The translations under genes were made by a program, and so were the position numbers. Positions 1-8,253 of a DNA stretch of 29,476 nucleotides are shown here, in pieces. The notes under the pieces were generated by a model that did no database searches, was not told the origin of the DNA, and was given only the letters and a program-made list of their open reading frames with translations. Each line of letters begins with the position of its first letter. The stretch's first letter is position 1. The DNA comes from JBIOJM01 sp044450785 (GTDB lineage Bacteria > Planctomycetota > Planctomycetia > Isosphaerales > Isosphaeraceae): contig JBIOJM010000091.1 in assembly GCA_044450785.1 (NCBI GenBank), forward strand, positions 1 through 29,476, in the 5' to 3' direction.

Positions 1-154
1 AAGGGGGGGAAAGGTTACGCGGTGCTCGCCGGGGAAAGCGCGCGGCGCGGCACCGCGGGTACGAAGTCCCTTTGAAAACTCTGTGATTGATTGTGCCGGG
101 ATCACCCCCCCCTGGCCCCCCCTTCACAAGGGGGGGAAAGGTTACGCGGTGCTC
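1..154. repeat. 27-bp direct repeat upstream of the polysaccharide operon
   Basis: Bases 1-27 and 128-154 are identical: A2, G7, A3, then GGTTACGCGGTGCTC. They are spaced 127 bases apart, and similarity fades after the common GCTC. The first copy sits at the window edge and may extend further left. No gene is recognisable in 1-228; the open frame covering 91-228 is a low-complexity upstream extension of the next gene. I see no convincing sigma-70 promoter here. It looks like a dispersed G-rich repeat family duplicated ahead of the operon. Confidence 0.7.
116..136. repeat. Perfect C7TT / AAG7 hairpin
   Basis: Bases 116-124 (CCCCCCCTT) are the exact reverse complement of 128-136 (AAGGGGGGG), with loop CAC at 125-127. 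This gives a 9-bp stem and 3-nt loop. A further C-run (104-112) lies just upstream. The right arm is the start of the second copy of the direct repeat, so hairpin and repeat belong to one element. It could act as a transcriptional block or attenuator, but there is no T-tract on either side, so a classical intrinsic terminator is unlikely. Confidence 0.65.
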
Positions 155-228
155 ACCTGGGAAGCGGAGATCGACTCGCCCGGGGCGCGGTCCGGAACCA
201 TCGACTGAGTCTCAGGAAGATGATCTGG

Positions 229-1743
229 ATGATGATGATCAGTAATATTTACTTGATGATTTTTGCCGTGGCGATGACGGGTTGCGTGCTGGCGACTCCG
301 CTTGTGACCTGGTTTGCAACCTGGGTCGGCGCGATCGATCGGCCCGACCAGTTCCGGCGGATCCACCAGGGTGCGATTCCCCGGCTGGGTGGCCTGGCGC
401 TCGCGCTGGGGGTGGCGGCCGGTACGATCTTGACCCTCCTGCACGAACCGCTCAGAGCACGGGCCGTCGGCGAGCTCGGGGCGTCATATCACTGGTCGGT
501 GCTGCTGGCGGCGATTGTCATCTTGATCGTCGGGTTCATCGACGACACTCGGTCGGTCGGCCCGCGGATCAAGCTGCTGGGGCAAGCACTGGCTGTGCTG
601 ACCCTCTACCTGGGCGGCATCCGGATCCAGACGATCGACGTGCTCGGCCTGAACCTCGACCTCGGGTATCCCGGCGTGCGGTTCAGCCTGCTGGGATTTC
701 CCGTCGAGCTGGCGCTGCCCAGCCTGCTGGTCACCTTGTTCTGGTTCCTCGGGTGCATGAACGTCTGGAACCTGATCGACGGCATGGATGGACTGGCTTC
801 CGGAGTGGGATTGCTGGTGAGCGGGACGTTGACCCTGGTGGCGATCCACAACGAGAACTTCGAGGTCGCGGTGCTGGCCGTCGCGCTGGCGGGGAGCCTT
901 GCGGGATTCTTGCTGTACAACTGGCACCCGGCCTGCATTTTCCTGGGCGACAGCGGCGCGATGCTCATCGGGCTGTTGATCGGGGTGATCGGTGTGCAAG
1001 GGTCGATGGAAGGGCCATCGGCGATTTCGATTTTGTTTCCGATCCTGGCGATGGGCCTGCCGATCTCGGACACGGCGATGGCGATCTTCCGCCGGTGGGT
1101 CCGCAATCTGCCCTTGAGCGCGGCCGACCGACGGCACGTGCACCACATCTTGATCGGGCTGGGGCTGAACCCGCGCCAGGCCGCACTCATGCTCTACTGC
1201 TTCTCCGGCTTTCTCTGTGGCGCTGTGATGCTGGGAGTCGCGCTCAGGAATGAGTACTTGACGCTGGTCCTGGGGACCTCGGGGTGCCTGGTCTTCCTGC
1301 TGGTGGTGACGAGCCGCCGAGATGATCTGGCGAACCTGCGCGACGACTTGCACGAGCGGCTGGCGCGGCGACGGCAGGAGCGCCAGGCGGCCAAGCTGGC
1401 CTGGGAAGCGATTCAGCGTATCGAGCTCTCCGTAACGGCAAGGGCCGCCTATGAGATCGTCGACCAGACGGCCCAGGCGCTGGGCTGCGATCTCGTGCAC
1501 ATCGCCTGCGGCCGTGACGATTCGCCGGTGACCTGGCGACCCGCCGACCCGCGCACGCCGGCGGTCGTCTCCGAGTTCGTGTCGGGCGCGTCGGCGATCT
1601 TCCGACTCTCCAGTGGCCAGGGCCTGTGGATCACGGTAAGCCTCGGCCTGCCGACCAATGCGTCGCCGGCGGCCGACATCGTCTTTCGATATCTGCAGCG
1701 CCTCTGTCAATCGCTGGCCGATCGACTCGAGCGATTTCAATGA
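229..1743 (+). CDS. WecA/MraY-family undecaprenyl-phosphate sugar-1-phosphate transferase with C-terminal cytosolic domain
   Basis: Integral membrane enzyme that should transfer a (N-acetyl)hexosamine-1-phosphate from UDP-sugar to undecaprenyl phosphate, the first lipid-linked step of glycan assembly. Family motifs are clear: IDD around residues 104-106, NLIDGMDGLASG around 182-193, GDSGA at 240-244 and the HVHH motif at 303-306. Multiple hydrophobic segments fill residues 1 to about 365. After the last one comes a charged coiled-coil-like stretch (LRDDLHERLARRRQER) and about 110 residues resembling a small GAF-type sensory domain. This makes the protein (504 aa) longer than a plain WecA of about 350. 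Start choice: four ATGs lie between 220 and 237; AGGAAG at 214-219 is 9 nt from 229, while 220 has no spacer. First gene of the operon; the next starts 18 bases on. Exact sugar not predictable. Confidence 0.88.
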   Translation: MMMISNIYLMIFAVAMTGCVLATPLVTWFATWVGAIDRPDQFRRIHQGAIPRLGGLALALGVAAGTILTLLHEPLRARAVGELGASYHWSVLLAAIVILIVGFIDDTRSVGPRIKLLGQALAVLTLYLGGIRIQTIDVLGLNLDLGYPGVRFSLLGFPVELALPSLLVTLFWFLGCMNVWNLIDGMDGLASGVGLLVSGTLTLVAIHNENFEVAVLAVALAGSLAGFLLYNWHPACIFLGDSGAMLIGLLIGVIGVQGSMEGPSAISILFPILAMGLPISDTAMAIFRRWVRNLPLSAADRRHVHHILIGLGLNPRQAALMLYCFSGFLCGAVMLGVALRNEYLTLVLGTSGCLVFLLVVTSRRDDLANLRDDLHERLARRRQERQAAKLAWEAIQRIELSVTARAAYEIVDQTAQALGCDLVHIACGRDDSPVTWRPADPRTPAVVSEFVSGASAIFRLSSGQGLWITVSLGLPTNASPAADIVFRYLQRLCQSLADRLERFQ

Positions 1744-1761
1744 TCCGTTACGGAGGCGTCC

Positions 1762-4011
1762 ATGGACGGAATCCAAGGCTATAAGGGGTATCCTGCTCCT
1801 CCGGGCCGGAGTCGTTTCAATTCGGCTCCGTCCCCGCTTGCGATCAACCCGGCGGCCGTCAAGACGACCTCGAGCTACATCCGCGCGCTGCGCCGCCGGT
1901 TCTGGATGGTGCTGGCCGTCGCCGTGCCGCTTGCGATCGCGTCCTCGATCGTGGTGCTCAAGCTGCCGCCCGTCTACATGGCGAAGGCCGAGATCGAGAT
2001 CAACCCGCCGGAGCTGGACCCCGTACTTTCGACGCTGGTGTCGCACGATCCCGGCCGGCGCGATCCGTCGAGCATGGCGAACTACGTCCCCAACCACGAA
2101 GCCTGGCTCCGGAGCAAGTGGCTCGCCGAGAAGGTCGTGAGCGACCCCAGTATTTCCGCCGAAATGAACCAGTACGACGACCCGGCCTTCGAACTGTTCA
2201 AGACACTCTCCGTGCAGCCAGTCAAGAAGGGGGGCAACTCGTTCATCGTCTCGCTGGAAGGCAAGGACCCCGCCCGGACCAAGAAACTGCTCGATCTGCT
2301 GCTCCTCGAGTTTCAGAAGCAGGCGAAGACCGAGAGCGAGGACAAGCTCGACAAGACCGCCGAATACGCCCTGGAAAACCTCACGAAACTCAAGAACAGC
2401 TCTGGGCTTGAAGGTACGACATCCTTGAAGACCCTTGACGAGAAGATCGAGTCGGCACTCAAGAAGACCCGCACGATCGGCCCGGGCGGCAGGAGCATCC
2501 TGGAAGAACAATATGTGACGCTGGGATCGACCATCGCGCAGAAGCAACTGAAGCTGGCCGACATCCATCAACAACTGCTGACGGCCGAGATGTTCCCCAA
2601 GTTCGACACCGACCCCGAGGCCGGCGCGCGTGGGGCGCGGATCGCGGAATTGAAGCGGGTCAAACAAAGATATCAAAGAGGTCTCGATGATATGAGGAGA
2701 GCCACCCGCCACTTCAACAGCGACCCCGGCGCAATGAGGTTGGCCCGGTATCTCGACGACGTGATGGACGAGCTCGCAGAGCTGCAGTCAGTGCGGAAGG
2801 AGAAACTCTCGACTCCGACCGAGATGATCCTGGGCCAGTATCAGCGCGAGCTCGAAGCCGATCGGGAATACCACGACCAGCTTCTGGTCAAGATGCAAGA
2901 CTCGATTCCCGAGCACCAGAGGATCGTGGCCCTGCTGAAGGATCGCGAGGAAAAATCGAAGCAGATCGTCCGGATGGAGGATAAGCTGGCGGAGTTTGCG
3001 ATTCTGAGACAGCCGATGGTGAACAACCCATGCGTGAAGATCCCCGGCAGCGTGGTCGAGCCGACGGTGCCGATCAAGCCGAACCGGCCGATGCTGATCG
3101 CGCTGGGCTTGTGCGCGAGCCTCGGATTGGGGATCGGGCTGGTCTGCCTGCTCGAGCACGTCGACCAGTCGGTCAAGGTGCCGGAGCACGTGTCGCACGG
3201 TCTTACCCTGCCTCTCTTGGGGGTTGTGCCCCGGATTCGGCGGACCGCCTTGACGCAGCGGGGCGGGCACCTCTGGACGCTCGGAACGCCCGATTCGATC
3301 GAGGCCGACGCCTATCGCAATGTCCGCGCCAGCCTGCTGGGAGTCGCCGACAAGCGCGGGCCGATCGTGACTCTGCTCGTGACCAGCGCCAAGGCCGGTG
3401 AGGGAAAGAGCACGACGGCCTTGAACCTGGCGGCCGCCTGCGCCATGGCCGGCGAGCGGACCCTGCTGCTGGACATCGACCTGCGCCGGCCCAGCCTGGC
3501 CGACGTCTTCATCGAGGATGAAACCGCACTGGAGGTGCACGGGTTGGTCGACGTGCTGCGCGGCGAATTGCCATGGCAGCGCACGGTCCGCCACACCGAG
3601 ATCCCCAACCTCGATTTCATTCCGACCGGCGACACGCGGGCGATCCCGATCGAGATCCTGGGCACGCTCGAGCTGCGGCAGTTGCTGATCGCGCTCTCGC
3701 ACCATTACGATCGCGTCGTGCTGGACGGGCCGGCCGTGCTCGGCCTGGCGGATTGCCGGGTCCTGGGGCGGATCGTCGACGGCTCGGTGCTGGTGGTGCG
3801 CTCGGGCTCGCACCAGCTCATGACCCTGCACCGTGCCAAGGCGATGCTCGAGCAGTCGCACGTGTCGATCGCCGGCGTCGTATTCAACGGGCTGACCGAG
3901 GACATGAATAACTGGTCAAGCTACGGGTATGAACCAATGTCGCTGCCCTTCGGCAGGCTCGATCCCGGCGCGAGCGACGGGGAACCACTCGCGCTGGCGG
4001 CGAGCGGCTGA
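1762..4011 (+). CDS. Wzz-type chain-length protein fused to BY-kinase (tyrosine autokinase) domain
   Basis: Predicted co-polymerase/regulator of polysaccharide chain length and export at the inner membrane. The N-terminal Wzz part has TM1 at about residues 46-68, a long helical periplasmic region (about 75-430) and TM2 at about 444-463. The cytosolic C-terminus is a bacterial tyrosine kinase: Walker A SAKAGEGKSTT at 542-552, Walker A' LLLDIDLRRPSL at 568-579 and Walker B VVLDGP at 652-657. Family members usually end in a Tyr-rich tail; here only Tyr721 and Tyr723 (SSYGYEP) are visible, so autophosphorylation capacity may be reduced. GGAGG at 1752-1756 supports the ATG at 1762. The 749 aa length is normal for the fused form. 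Lies between the WecA-like and O-antigen-ligase-like genes. Confidence 0.92.
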   Translation: MDGIQGYKGYPAPPGRSRFNSAPSPLAINPAAVKTTSSYIRALRRRFWMVLAVAVPLAIASSIVVLKLPPVYMAKAEIEINPPELDPVLSTLVSHDPGRRDPSSMANYVPNHEAWLRSKWLAEKVVSDPSISAEMNQYDDPAFELFKTLSVQPVKKGGNSFIVSLEGKDPARTKKLLDLLLLEFQKQAKTESEDKLDKTAEYALENLTKLKNSSGLEGTTSLKTLDEKIESALKKTRTIGPGGRSILEEQYVTLGSTIAQKQLKLADIHQQLLTAEMFPKFDTDPEAGARGARIAELKRVKQRYQRGLDDMRRATRHFNSDPGAMRLARYLDDVMDELAELQSVRKEKLSTPTEMILGQYQRELEADREYHDQLLVKMQDSIPEHQRIVALLKDREEKSKQIVRMEDKLAEFAILRQPMVNNPCVKIPGSVVEPTVPIKPNRPMLIALGLCASLGLGIGLVCLLEHVDQSVKVPEHVSHGLTLPLLGVVPRIRRTALTQRGGHLWTLGTPDSIEADAYRNVRASLLGVADKRGPIVTLLVTSAKAGEGKSTTALNLAAACAMAGERTLLLDIDLRRPSLADVFIEDETALEVHGLVDVLRGELPWQRTVRHTEIPNLDFIPTGDTRAIPIEILGTLELRQLLIALSHHYDRVVLDGPAVLGLADCRVLGRIVDGSVLVVRSGSHQLMTLHRAKAMLEQSHVSIAGVVFNGLTEDMNNWSSYGYEPMSLPFGRLDPGASDGEPLALAASG

Positions 4012-4100
4012 AGACGGACGAGCAGGACGCGCGCCAGTCGAATGTGAAACCAGTTGCTCTGTACTTGCTTGCAAAATGCCACGACCGAGAGAGGCCCACC

Positions 4101-5672
4101 GTGAACGTGCGTCCGACGATCTTGCTGGCGACCGACCGCGTGCTGGCCGCGGTGGTGGTGGCGCTGGTGCTGGGCAGCGCGGTCTGTTTCGGCGGCGCGG
4201 TCTGGTGGTTTCGACCGGCAGTCGCCGTCCTCTGCTTCCTGCTGGCCGGCATCAAGCTCGCGCAGCTTCTCTACCAAGGGCGCATGCCGTTCTTGAAAAG
4301 CCCGCTGACCCTGCTGGGCCTGCTGGCGCTCGCGCTCGGCATTCTGCAGCTTGTACCGCTGCCACCGCCGCTGGCTCGCAGGCTCTCGCCCGTCGCGCAG
4401 CAGATCTACTCGTATGGAGTCATCACCAGGCTGGCGCAGACCGACCTTCCCGCGGCCGGGCTCGGCGAGCCGGCCTTTGCTCGGTCACCCGCCACTCTCG
4501 ACCGAGCCGCGACGTTGCGCTGGCTGGTGGGGGCCGCTGTCTGCCTGGGTATCTTCTGGAGCGTCTCGCATTTCGCGGATCGACTGGGGCGGTTGTACCT
4601 GGTGTGGGGTAGCGTCGTGGCGGCGTTCCTGCTCCAGGCAGCGCTGGCGCTGGTGCAGATCACCGGCGGAGCCGAAGGGTTATACGGCTTCCTGCGGGCG
4701 GGGCAGGCCCCGCCGTGGGCGCCGTCGCTGGACGATCTGCTGGAAACACCGTCGACCATGGTCATGCGCCCGCTGGAGCATTCCTCCCCGGTGACGCGCT
4801 CGGCGCCGGCGCTCCAACCGATGGCCGTGGTCGCCGAGCAGCCGTTCTGGTTCGGAACGATGGTCGGAAGCGCCGGCGCGTTTCTGGCGTTCGGCTCGCT
4901 GGCATTGCCGCTGGCCCTGGCGATCGTGCTCCAGCTCATTTCGCCTCGTGGGAGCCGGGAGGGCCTGACATCCCGGATGAGCCACACGGGGCAGGGGGGA
5001 CTGGTCTTGCTGCTCATGATCATGCTCGTGGTGAGCGCATTTCTGGTGGGACTGATGGCCGGGCCGCGGTTCTGCCTTCCATTCATCCTGGGGCTGGCGG
5101 TGGCCGCGCTCCCCGGCGCGGCGGGATCGCGCTGGCTGTCGATCGGTCTCCTGGCCTTGCTGGTGGCGTCGCTGGGTCTGGGTGCCATCCTCGTCGCCGC
5201 CTGGCCAAACGTCGTGGGAGGCCCGCCCCCGGTCGCACCGGTTTCCTGGGAATCCACCAGACTGCTCTGGAAGGAGAGCGTGTCGATTCTCCGGGAGTTC
5301 CCCATTGTGGGGACGGGATTCGGCAGCTTCGGCACGATCCATCCCTACATGAAGACGCGCGACGCAGCCTCGACCACGGCGATGAGCAGTCTGCTGCAGT
5401 GCGGAGTGGAGTCGGGGGCGATCGGGCTCTTGCTCCTCTCACTGGCCGGGCTGTGGTGCGTTTGCCGGTTGCCGGTGTGCCTGAAGCGGGTCGGCTCCGC
5501 CGACCGAACGCTCGCCTACGGCTTGATCGGAGCGGCCGTTGGCTTTAGTCTATGGTTTGTCGTGCAATGGACGGTCGAGCTGCCCGCGGTGGCGATCTCG
5601 GCCAGCGCGCTGGGTGGAACCTGGAACCGCTGGCTGGCCGGCGGCACGGACTTGTTTGTCGAGCGTGGGTAA
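4101..5672 (+). CDS. O-antigen ligase-like (Wzy_C) polytopic membrane protein
   Basis: Predicted polysaccharide polymerase or ligase of the inner membrane. The 523-residue protein is almost entirely hydrophobic helices from residue 13 on. It has one large loop near residues 380-440 carrying the family signature GTGFGSFGTIHPYM (404-417), preceded by a WKESVSILREFP helix, as in O-antigen ligase/polymerase (Wzy_C) domains. Start: the frame is open from a GTG at 4044, but GTG 4101 is preferred because GAGAGAGG at 4087-4094 lies 6 nt before it and the protein then begins just before the first TM. Whether it polymerises repeat units or attaches glycan to another acceptor cannot be told. A second, unrelated polymerase-like gene lies at 12551-13912. 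Confidence 0.85.
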   Translation: MNVRPTILLATDRVLAAVVVALVLGSAVCFGGAVWWFRPAVAVLCFLLAGIKLAQLLYQGRMPFLKSPLTLLGLLALALGILQLVPLPPPLARRLSPVAQQIYSYGVITRLAQTDLPAAGLGEPAFARSPATLDRAATLRWLVGAAVCLGIFWSVSHFADRLGRLYLVWGSVVAAFLLQAALALVQITGGAEGLYGFLRAGQAPPWAPSLDDLLETPSTMVMRPLEHSSPVTRSAPALQPMAVVAEQPFWFGTMVGSAGAFLAFGSLALPLALAIVLQLISPRGSREGLTSRMSHTGQGGLVLLLMIMLVVSAFLVGLMAGPRFCLPFILGLAVAALPGAAGSRWLSIGLLALLVASLGLGAILVAAWPNVVGGPPPVAPVSWESTRLLWKESVSILREFPIVGTGFGSFGTIHPYMKTRDAASTTAMSSLLQCGVESGAIGLLLLSLAGLWCVCRLPVCLKRVGSADRTLAYGLIGAAVGFSLWFVVQWTVELPAVAISASALGGTWNRWLAGGTDLFVERG

Positions 5673-5715
5673 GCAACCCGACCAGGGTAGGGCTCAGGGA
5701 GGAGTCGATCCCACG

Positions 5716-8184
5716 ATGCCGGAATCCACATGCCTCCACATCCAGGAGCGTGAATCAGGCCCGATTCGCGTCGTGGAGATCCCCTGGATTTCGGTCCGGA
5801 TCGGTCGCGCCTCGCACTGCGAGGTGCGGCTGCCCGCGCACGACCTGGCCGAGGAAGTCTGCCGCTTGTATCGCAGAGGGCGGTCCTGGCATCTCGTGCC
5901 GGCCACAAACCGGAGCCCGATCCTGCTCGAAGGGCGGCCCGTGGACGGCCCGTGCCCGCTGGCGTTTGACGTGCCGTTCCGCGTCGGCGATTACTGCTTG
6001 ACGCTCCGCCATGACCGGACCGCGGACCCCGACTGGGGAATGTACTCGGGGCCCGTGCCTCGACAGCTCGATCGCGCCCTTCCCGTGCTCGAGGCCAGTT
6101 ATTCGGCCAAGGACCAGTTGGACCCGCGGCAGCTCAAGGGCGGCTCGGGACCCGCGCTCGAGCCTGCGTCCGAGCCTGCGTTCGAGCCTCCGATCGAGCC
6201 CGGCGCACGACCGCTGACCACGGCGAAAGGACTCGGAACGAACCCGGAGCTCGCGCGGACGGCCGATGTCCGAGAACGCTGGGAAACGCGCTGGAGAGTC
6301 GCCGGTGCTCAGCTCAAGGCGCGCTCGGAGCGATCCGGAGGCATCCCCCAACCCACGAAATATCCCTACCAGGCGGGGTTTGATGCGGTACCACTCAAGG
6401 AACCGCAACGGCCCGTGGTCAGTGGTCAGTGGTCAGTGGTCAGTGAAAAGATCGGGGGACGGAGCCTCCCGCCGCAAGGAGGCTCGGACCGAGGCGCGCC
6501 CGCCCCAGAGTTGCGCGTACCGTGCGGGGAAGTCGCGGAGGAAGAGTCTACCGATCAAGCTCCGACAGTGACCGGCAAGATCGAACCGGCTCCGGAACCC
6601 TCGCTGTCGATCGAGCCGGCTCCGAGCACGACCACCGGGATCGAGCCGACTTCCGAGACCTTGCCCCGCACTGCTCAACCCCCGAGCCCGACCTGCACGA
6701 TCGAGCCGGCTCCGGATAACGCGGTCGTCGAGGAACGCGACGAAACGGAGCGAACGAAAGGCTCATCCACCCCGACGCGGCTCTGCAGATCGGCACATCT
6801 GCTCGACGCCGGCCCCACGAAGCGCGCGGCGAGCCTCGGCCGTCCCGAGGCGGGAGGAAGCCTGGGGTATTCACCGCGGTCACGGCGCGACGGAGGGCCT
6901 CGAACGCACGATTCGAGCCGGTCCGACCCGGACGCGGCCGTCGAGCGCGTGAAATGGCCCTCGGCCAAGGACATCCTGGCAACTCATCGGGCGACCTTGC
7001 AACCCCGGGCGGCAGTGGCGACGGCACGGATGCCGGCGGCGCAGCGGAACGGACCCCAGGCGGTGCCGACACGCGCGCGCGAGCCCGGCCACTGGAACAT
7101 GCCGGTGTGGCTGGCCGGTCCTCCGGCGGCGGTACTCGTGCTGGCGGCCGGGTTGGCCGGGTGCGTCCTGTCGTGGTGGTGGGCCTGCGATTCCTACTCC
7201 GCCTCGATCATGACCGGCCGATTGTTGACGACCGACCGATCAGCCCAGCGCAGGCCGCTCCCCGAATCGGTTCGACCACCCGACGGCGCCTGGACGCGCT
7301 CGACTGCGCAGCACCTCGCTCACTGGGCGATCTATCTGAGCCGTCTCGAAGGAGAGAAGGACCATTCGCCCGAGGAGATCTCGGCGCTCTTGGAAAGGGC
7401 GCTTCAGGTTTCGCCGATCAATGCGACCGCCCGGCTGGCCATGGCTCAGCTCGAGCCGCCCTTGAGCGACCGGACGGTCTCGATTCGCAGTCTGGGGCTG
7501 AGTCGCGATGTGCTTTGCCTCGCCTGGAGCGCCCGCCGGCTGCTGGCGGCGGGGGAGAAGGAAGCCGCCCTGAAGATGTACGGCCAGTCGCTTGCGGTGG
7601 CCGTGTCCGGCGAGTCGTCGCGTGCCGTCCTCGCTCGGTTCAGCGAAGATTCGAACGTTCCTCGCTACCTCCTGCCCCGCGAGGACCGGGTTCGCGACAT
7701 CGTGCGCGAGCTGGCTTCCAGAAACGAGTGGACGTTCCCCGAGTGGTCCGCGGTACTCCCCGACAGCGCGGTGGTCCGTCTGGCGGCGGCACGGCTGCTC
7801 CGCGAGCAAGGCCGGAGCGAAGCCGAAGCCTTGCTCGACCTCGTCCTGGACGAACGAGGGACCAGGGCGGCCCCAGGGTCGGTCGGCCCCCTGACGCTGG
7901 CGGCACGGGCCGAAGCGTTTGCGTTGCGGTTGCGCTGGAGGGAGGCCGGAGAGCAGTATCGCCGGGCAATCGAGCTGATCGACGACGACACGATCAAGCG
8001 CTCCTGGTGGTTCAACCTGGCGGACATCGCGCTGCGACTTGACGACGAGAACCAGCGTCAAGCCGCATTGCGTGCCGCCCTGGCAGTTACCAGCAGCGAC
8101 GACATCACCCGGCGCGCCACCGAAATTCAGCGGGCGACCCGCGCGCGGCCCACCCCGCGCTCAACGGGCGTCAAGGCAAATTGA
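5716..8184 (+). CDS. FHA-like domain protein with Glu/Pro linker, one TM and C-terminal helical (TPR-like) region
   Basis: Function unknown. Residues 10-100 read as a forkhead-associated fold: a VRIGRASHCEVRLP strand-turn (27-40), then RGRSWHLVPATN and LLEGRPV segments. The usual Ser and His of the phosphothreonine pocket after GR are not evident, so peptide binding is doubtful. Residues 110 to about 455 are disordered, rich in E, P, R and T, with recurrent IEPAP units. A heptamer repeat and a hairpin are embedded at 6415-6485. A TM segment spans about 464-490, and 510-800 is alpha-helical with TPR-like spacing. Start: ATG 5716 follows GGGAGGAG (5697-5704), 11 nt away; the open frame reaches back to 5539 inside the previous gene. 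Gene order suggests a scaffold for the polysaccharide/exosortase machinery; that is inference. Confidence 0.75.
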   Translation: MPESTCLHIQERESGPIRVVEIPWISVRIGRASHCEVRLPAHDLAEEVCRLYRRGRSWHLVPATNRSPILLEGRPVDGPCPLAFDVPFRVGDYCLTLRHDRTADPDWGMYSGPVPRQLDRALPVLEASYSAKDQLDPRQLKGGSGPALEPASEPAFEPPIEPGARPLTTAKGLGTNPELARTADVRERWETRWRVAGAQLKARSERSGGIPQPTKYPYQAGFDAVPLKEPQRPVVSGQWSVVSEKIGGRSLPPQGGSDRGAPAPELRVPCGEVAEEESTDQAPTVTGKIEPAPEPSLSIEPAPSTTTGIEPTSETLPRTAQPPSPTCTIEPAPDNAVVEERDETERTKGSSTPTRLCRSAHLLDAGPTKRAASLGRPEAGGSLGYSPRSRRDGGPRTHDSSRSDPDAAVERVKWPSAKDILATHRATLQPRAAVATARMPAAQRNGPQAVPTRAREPGHWNMPVWLAGPPAAVLVLAAGLAGCVLSWWWACDSYSASIMTGRLLTTDRSAQRRPLPESVRPPDGAWTRSTAQHLAHWAIYLSRLEGEKDHSPEEISALLERALQVSPINATARLAMAQLEPPLSDRTVSIRSLGLSRDVLCLAWSARRLLAAGEKEAALKMYGQSLAVAVSGESSRAVLARFSEDSNVPRYLLPREDRVRDIVRELASRNEWTFPEWSAVLPDSAVVRLAAARLLREQGRSEAEALLDLVLDERGTRAAPGSVGPLTLAARAEAFALRLRWREAGEQYRRAIELIDDDTIKRSWWFNLADIALRLDDENQRQAALRAALAVTSSDDITRRATEIQRATRARPTPRSTGVKAN
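6415..6445 (+). repeat. Tandem heptamer (GTGGTCA)x4 plus GTG inside the FHA-like gene
   Basis: Four exact copies of GTGGTCA (6415-6421, 6422-6428, 6429-6435, 6436-6442) followed by GTG. Seven-base units shift codon phase, so the protein period is 21 bases, read as VVSGQWSVVS. Similar heptamer tracts are, from memory, widespread short tandem repeats in cyanobacterial and other genomes. Here it sits in the disordered linker, where length change is tolerated. Gain or loss of one unit would shift the frame and truncate the protein; gain or loss of three would keep it. Confidence 0.9.
6462..6485. repeat. Perfect 8-bp inverted repeat within the FHA-like gene
   Basis: GAGCCTCC at 6462-6469 pairs exactly with GGAGGCTC at 6478-6485 around an 8-nt loop. 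It follows the heptamer tract by only 16 bases, and the protein here (RSLPPQGGSDRGAP) is unlike the IEPAP units on either side. Together with the heptamers it may be one small palindromic insertion that stayed in frame. Confidence 0.6.
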
Positions 8185-8253
8185 GTGAGTTTATTTTGCT
8201 CGGTCGAATCGTACTCCAGGGTTTTTCACAGTCGACGAGAAGGACGACCAGCC

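Noticed and set aside
484..2712. 742-codon open frame on the minus strand
   Set aside because: It lies antisense to the WecA-like and Wzz/BY-kinase genes, both with intact motifs. The protein is Arg/Gln/Asp-rich with no domain, a usual antisense shadow in high-GC DNA.
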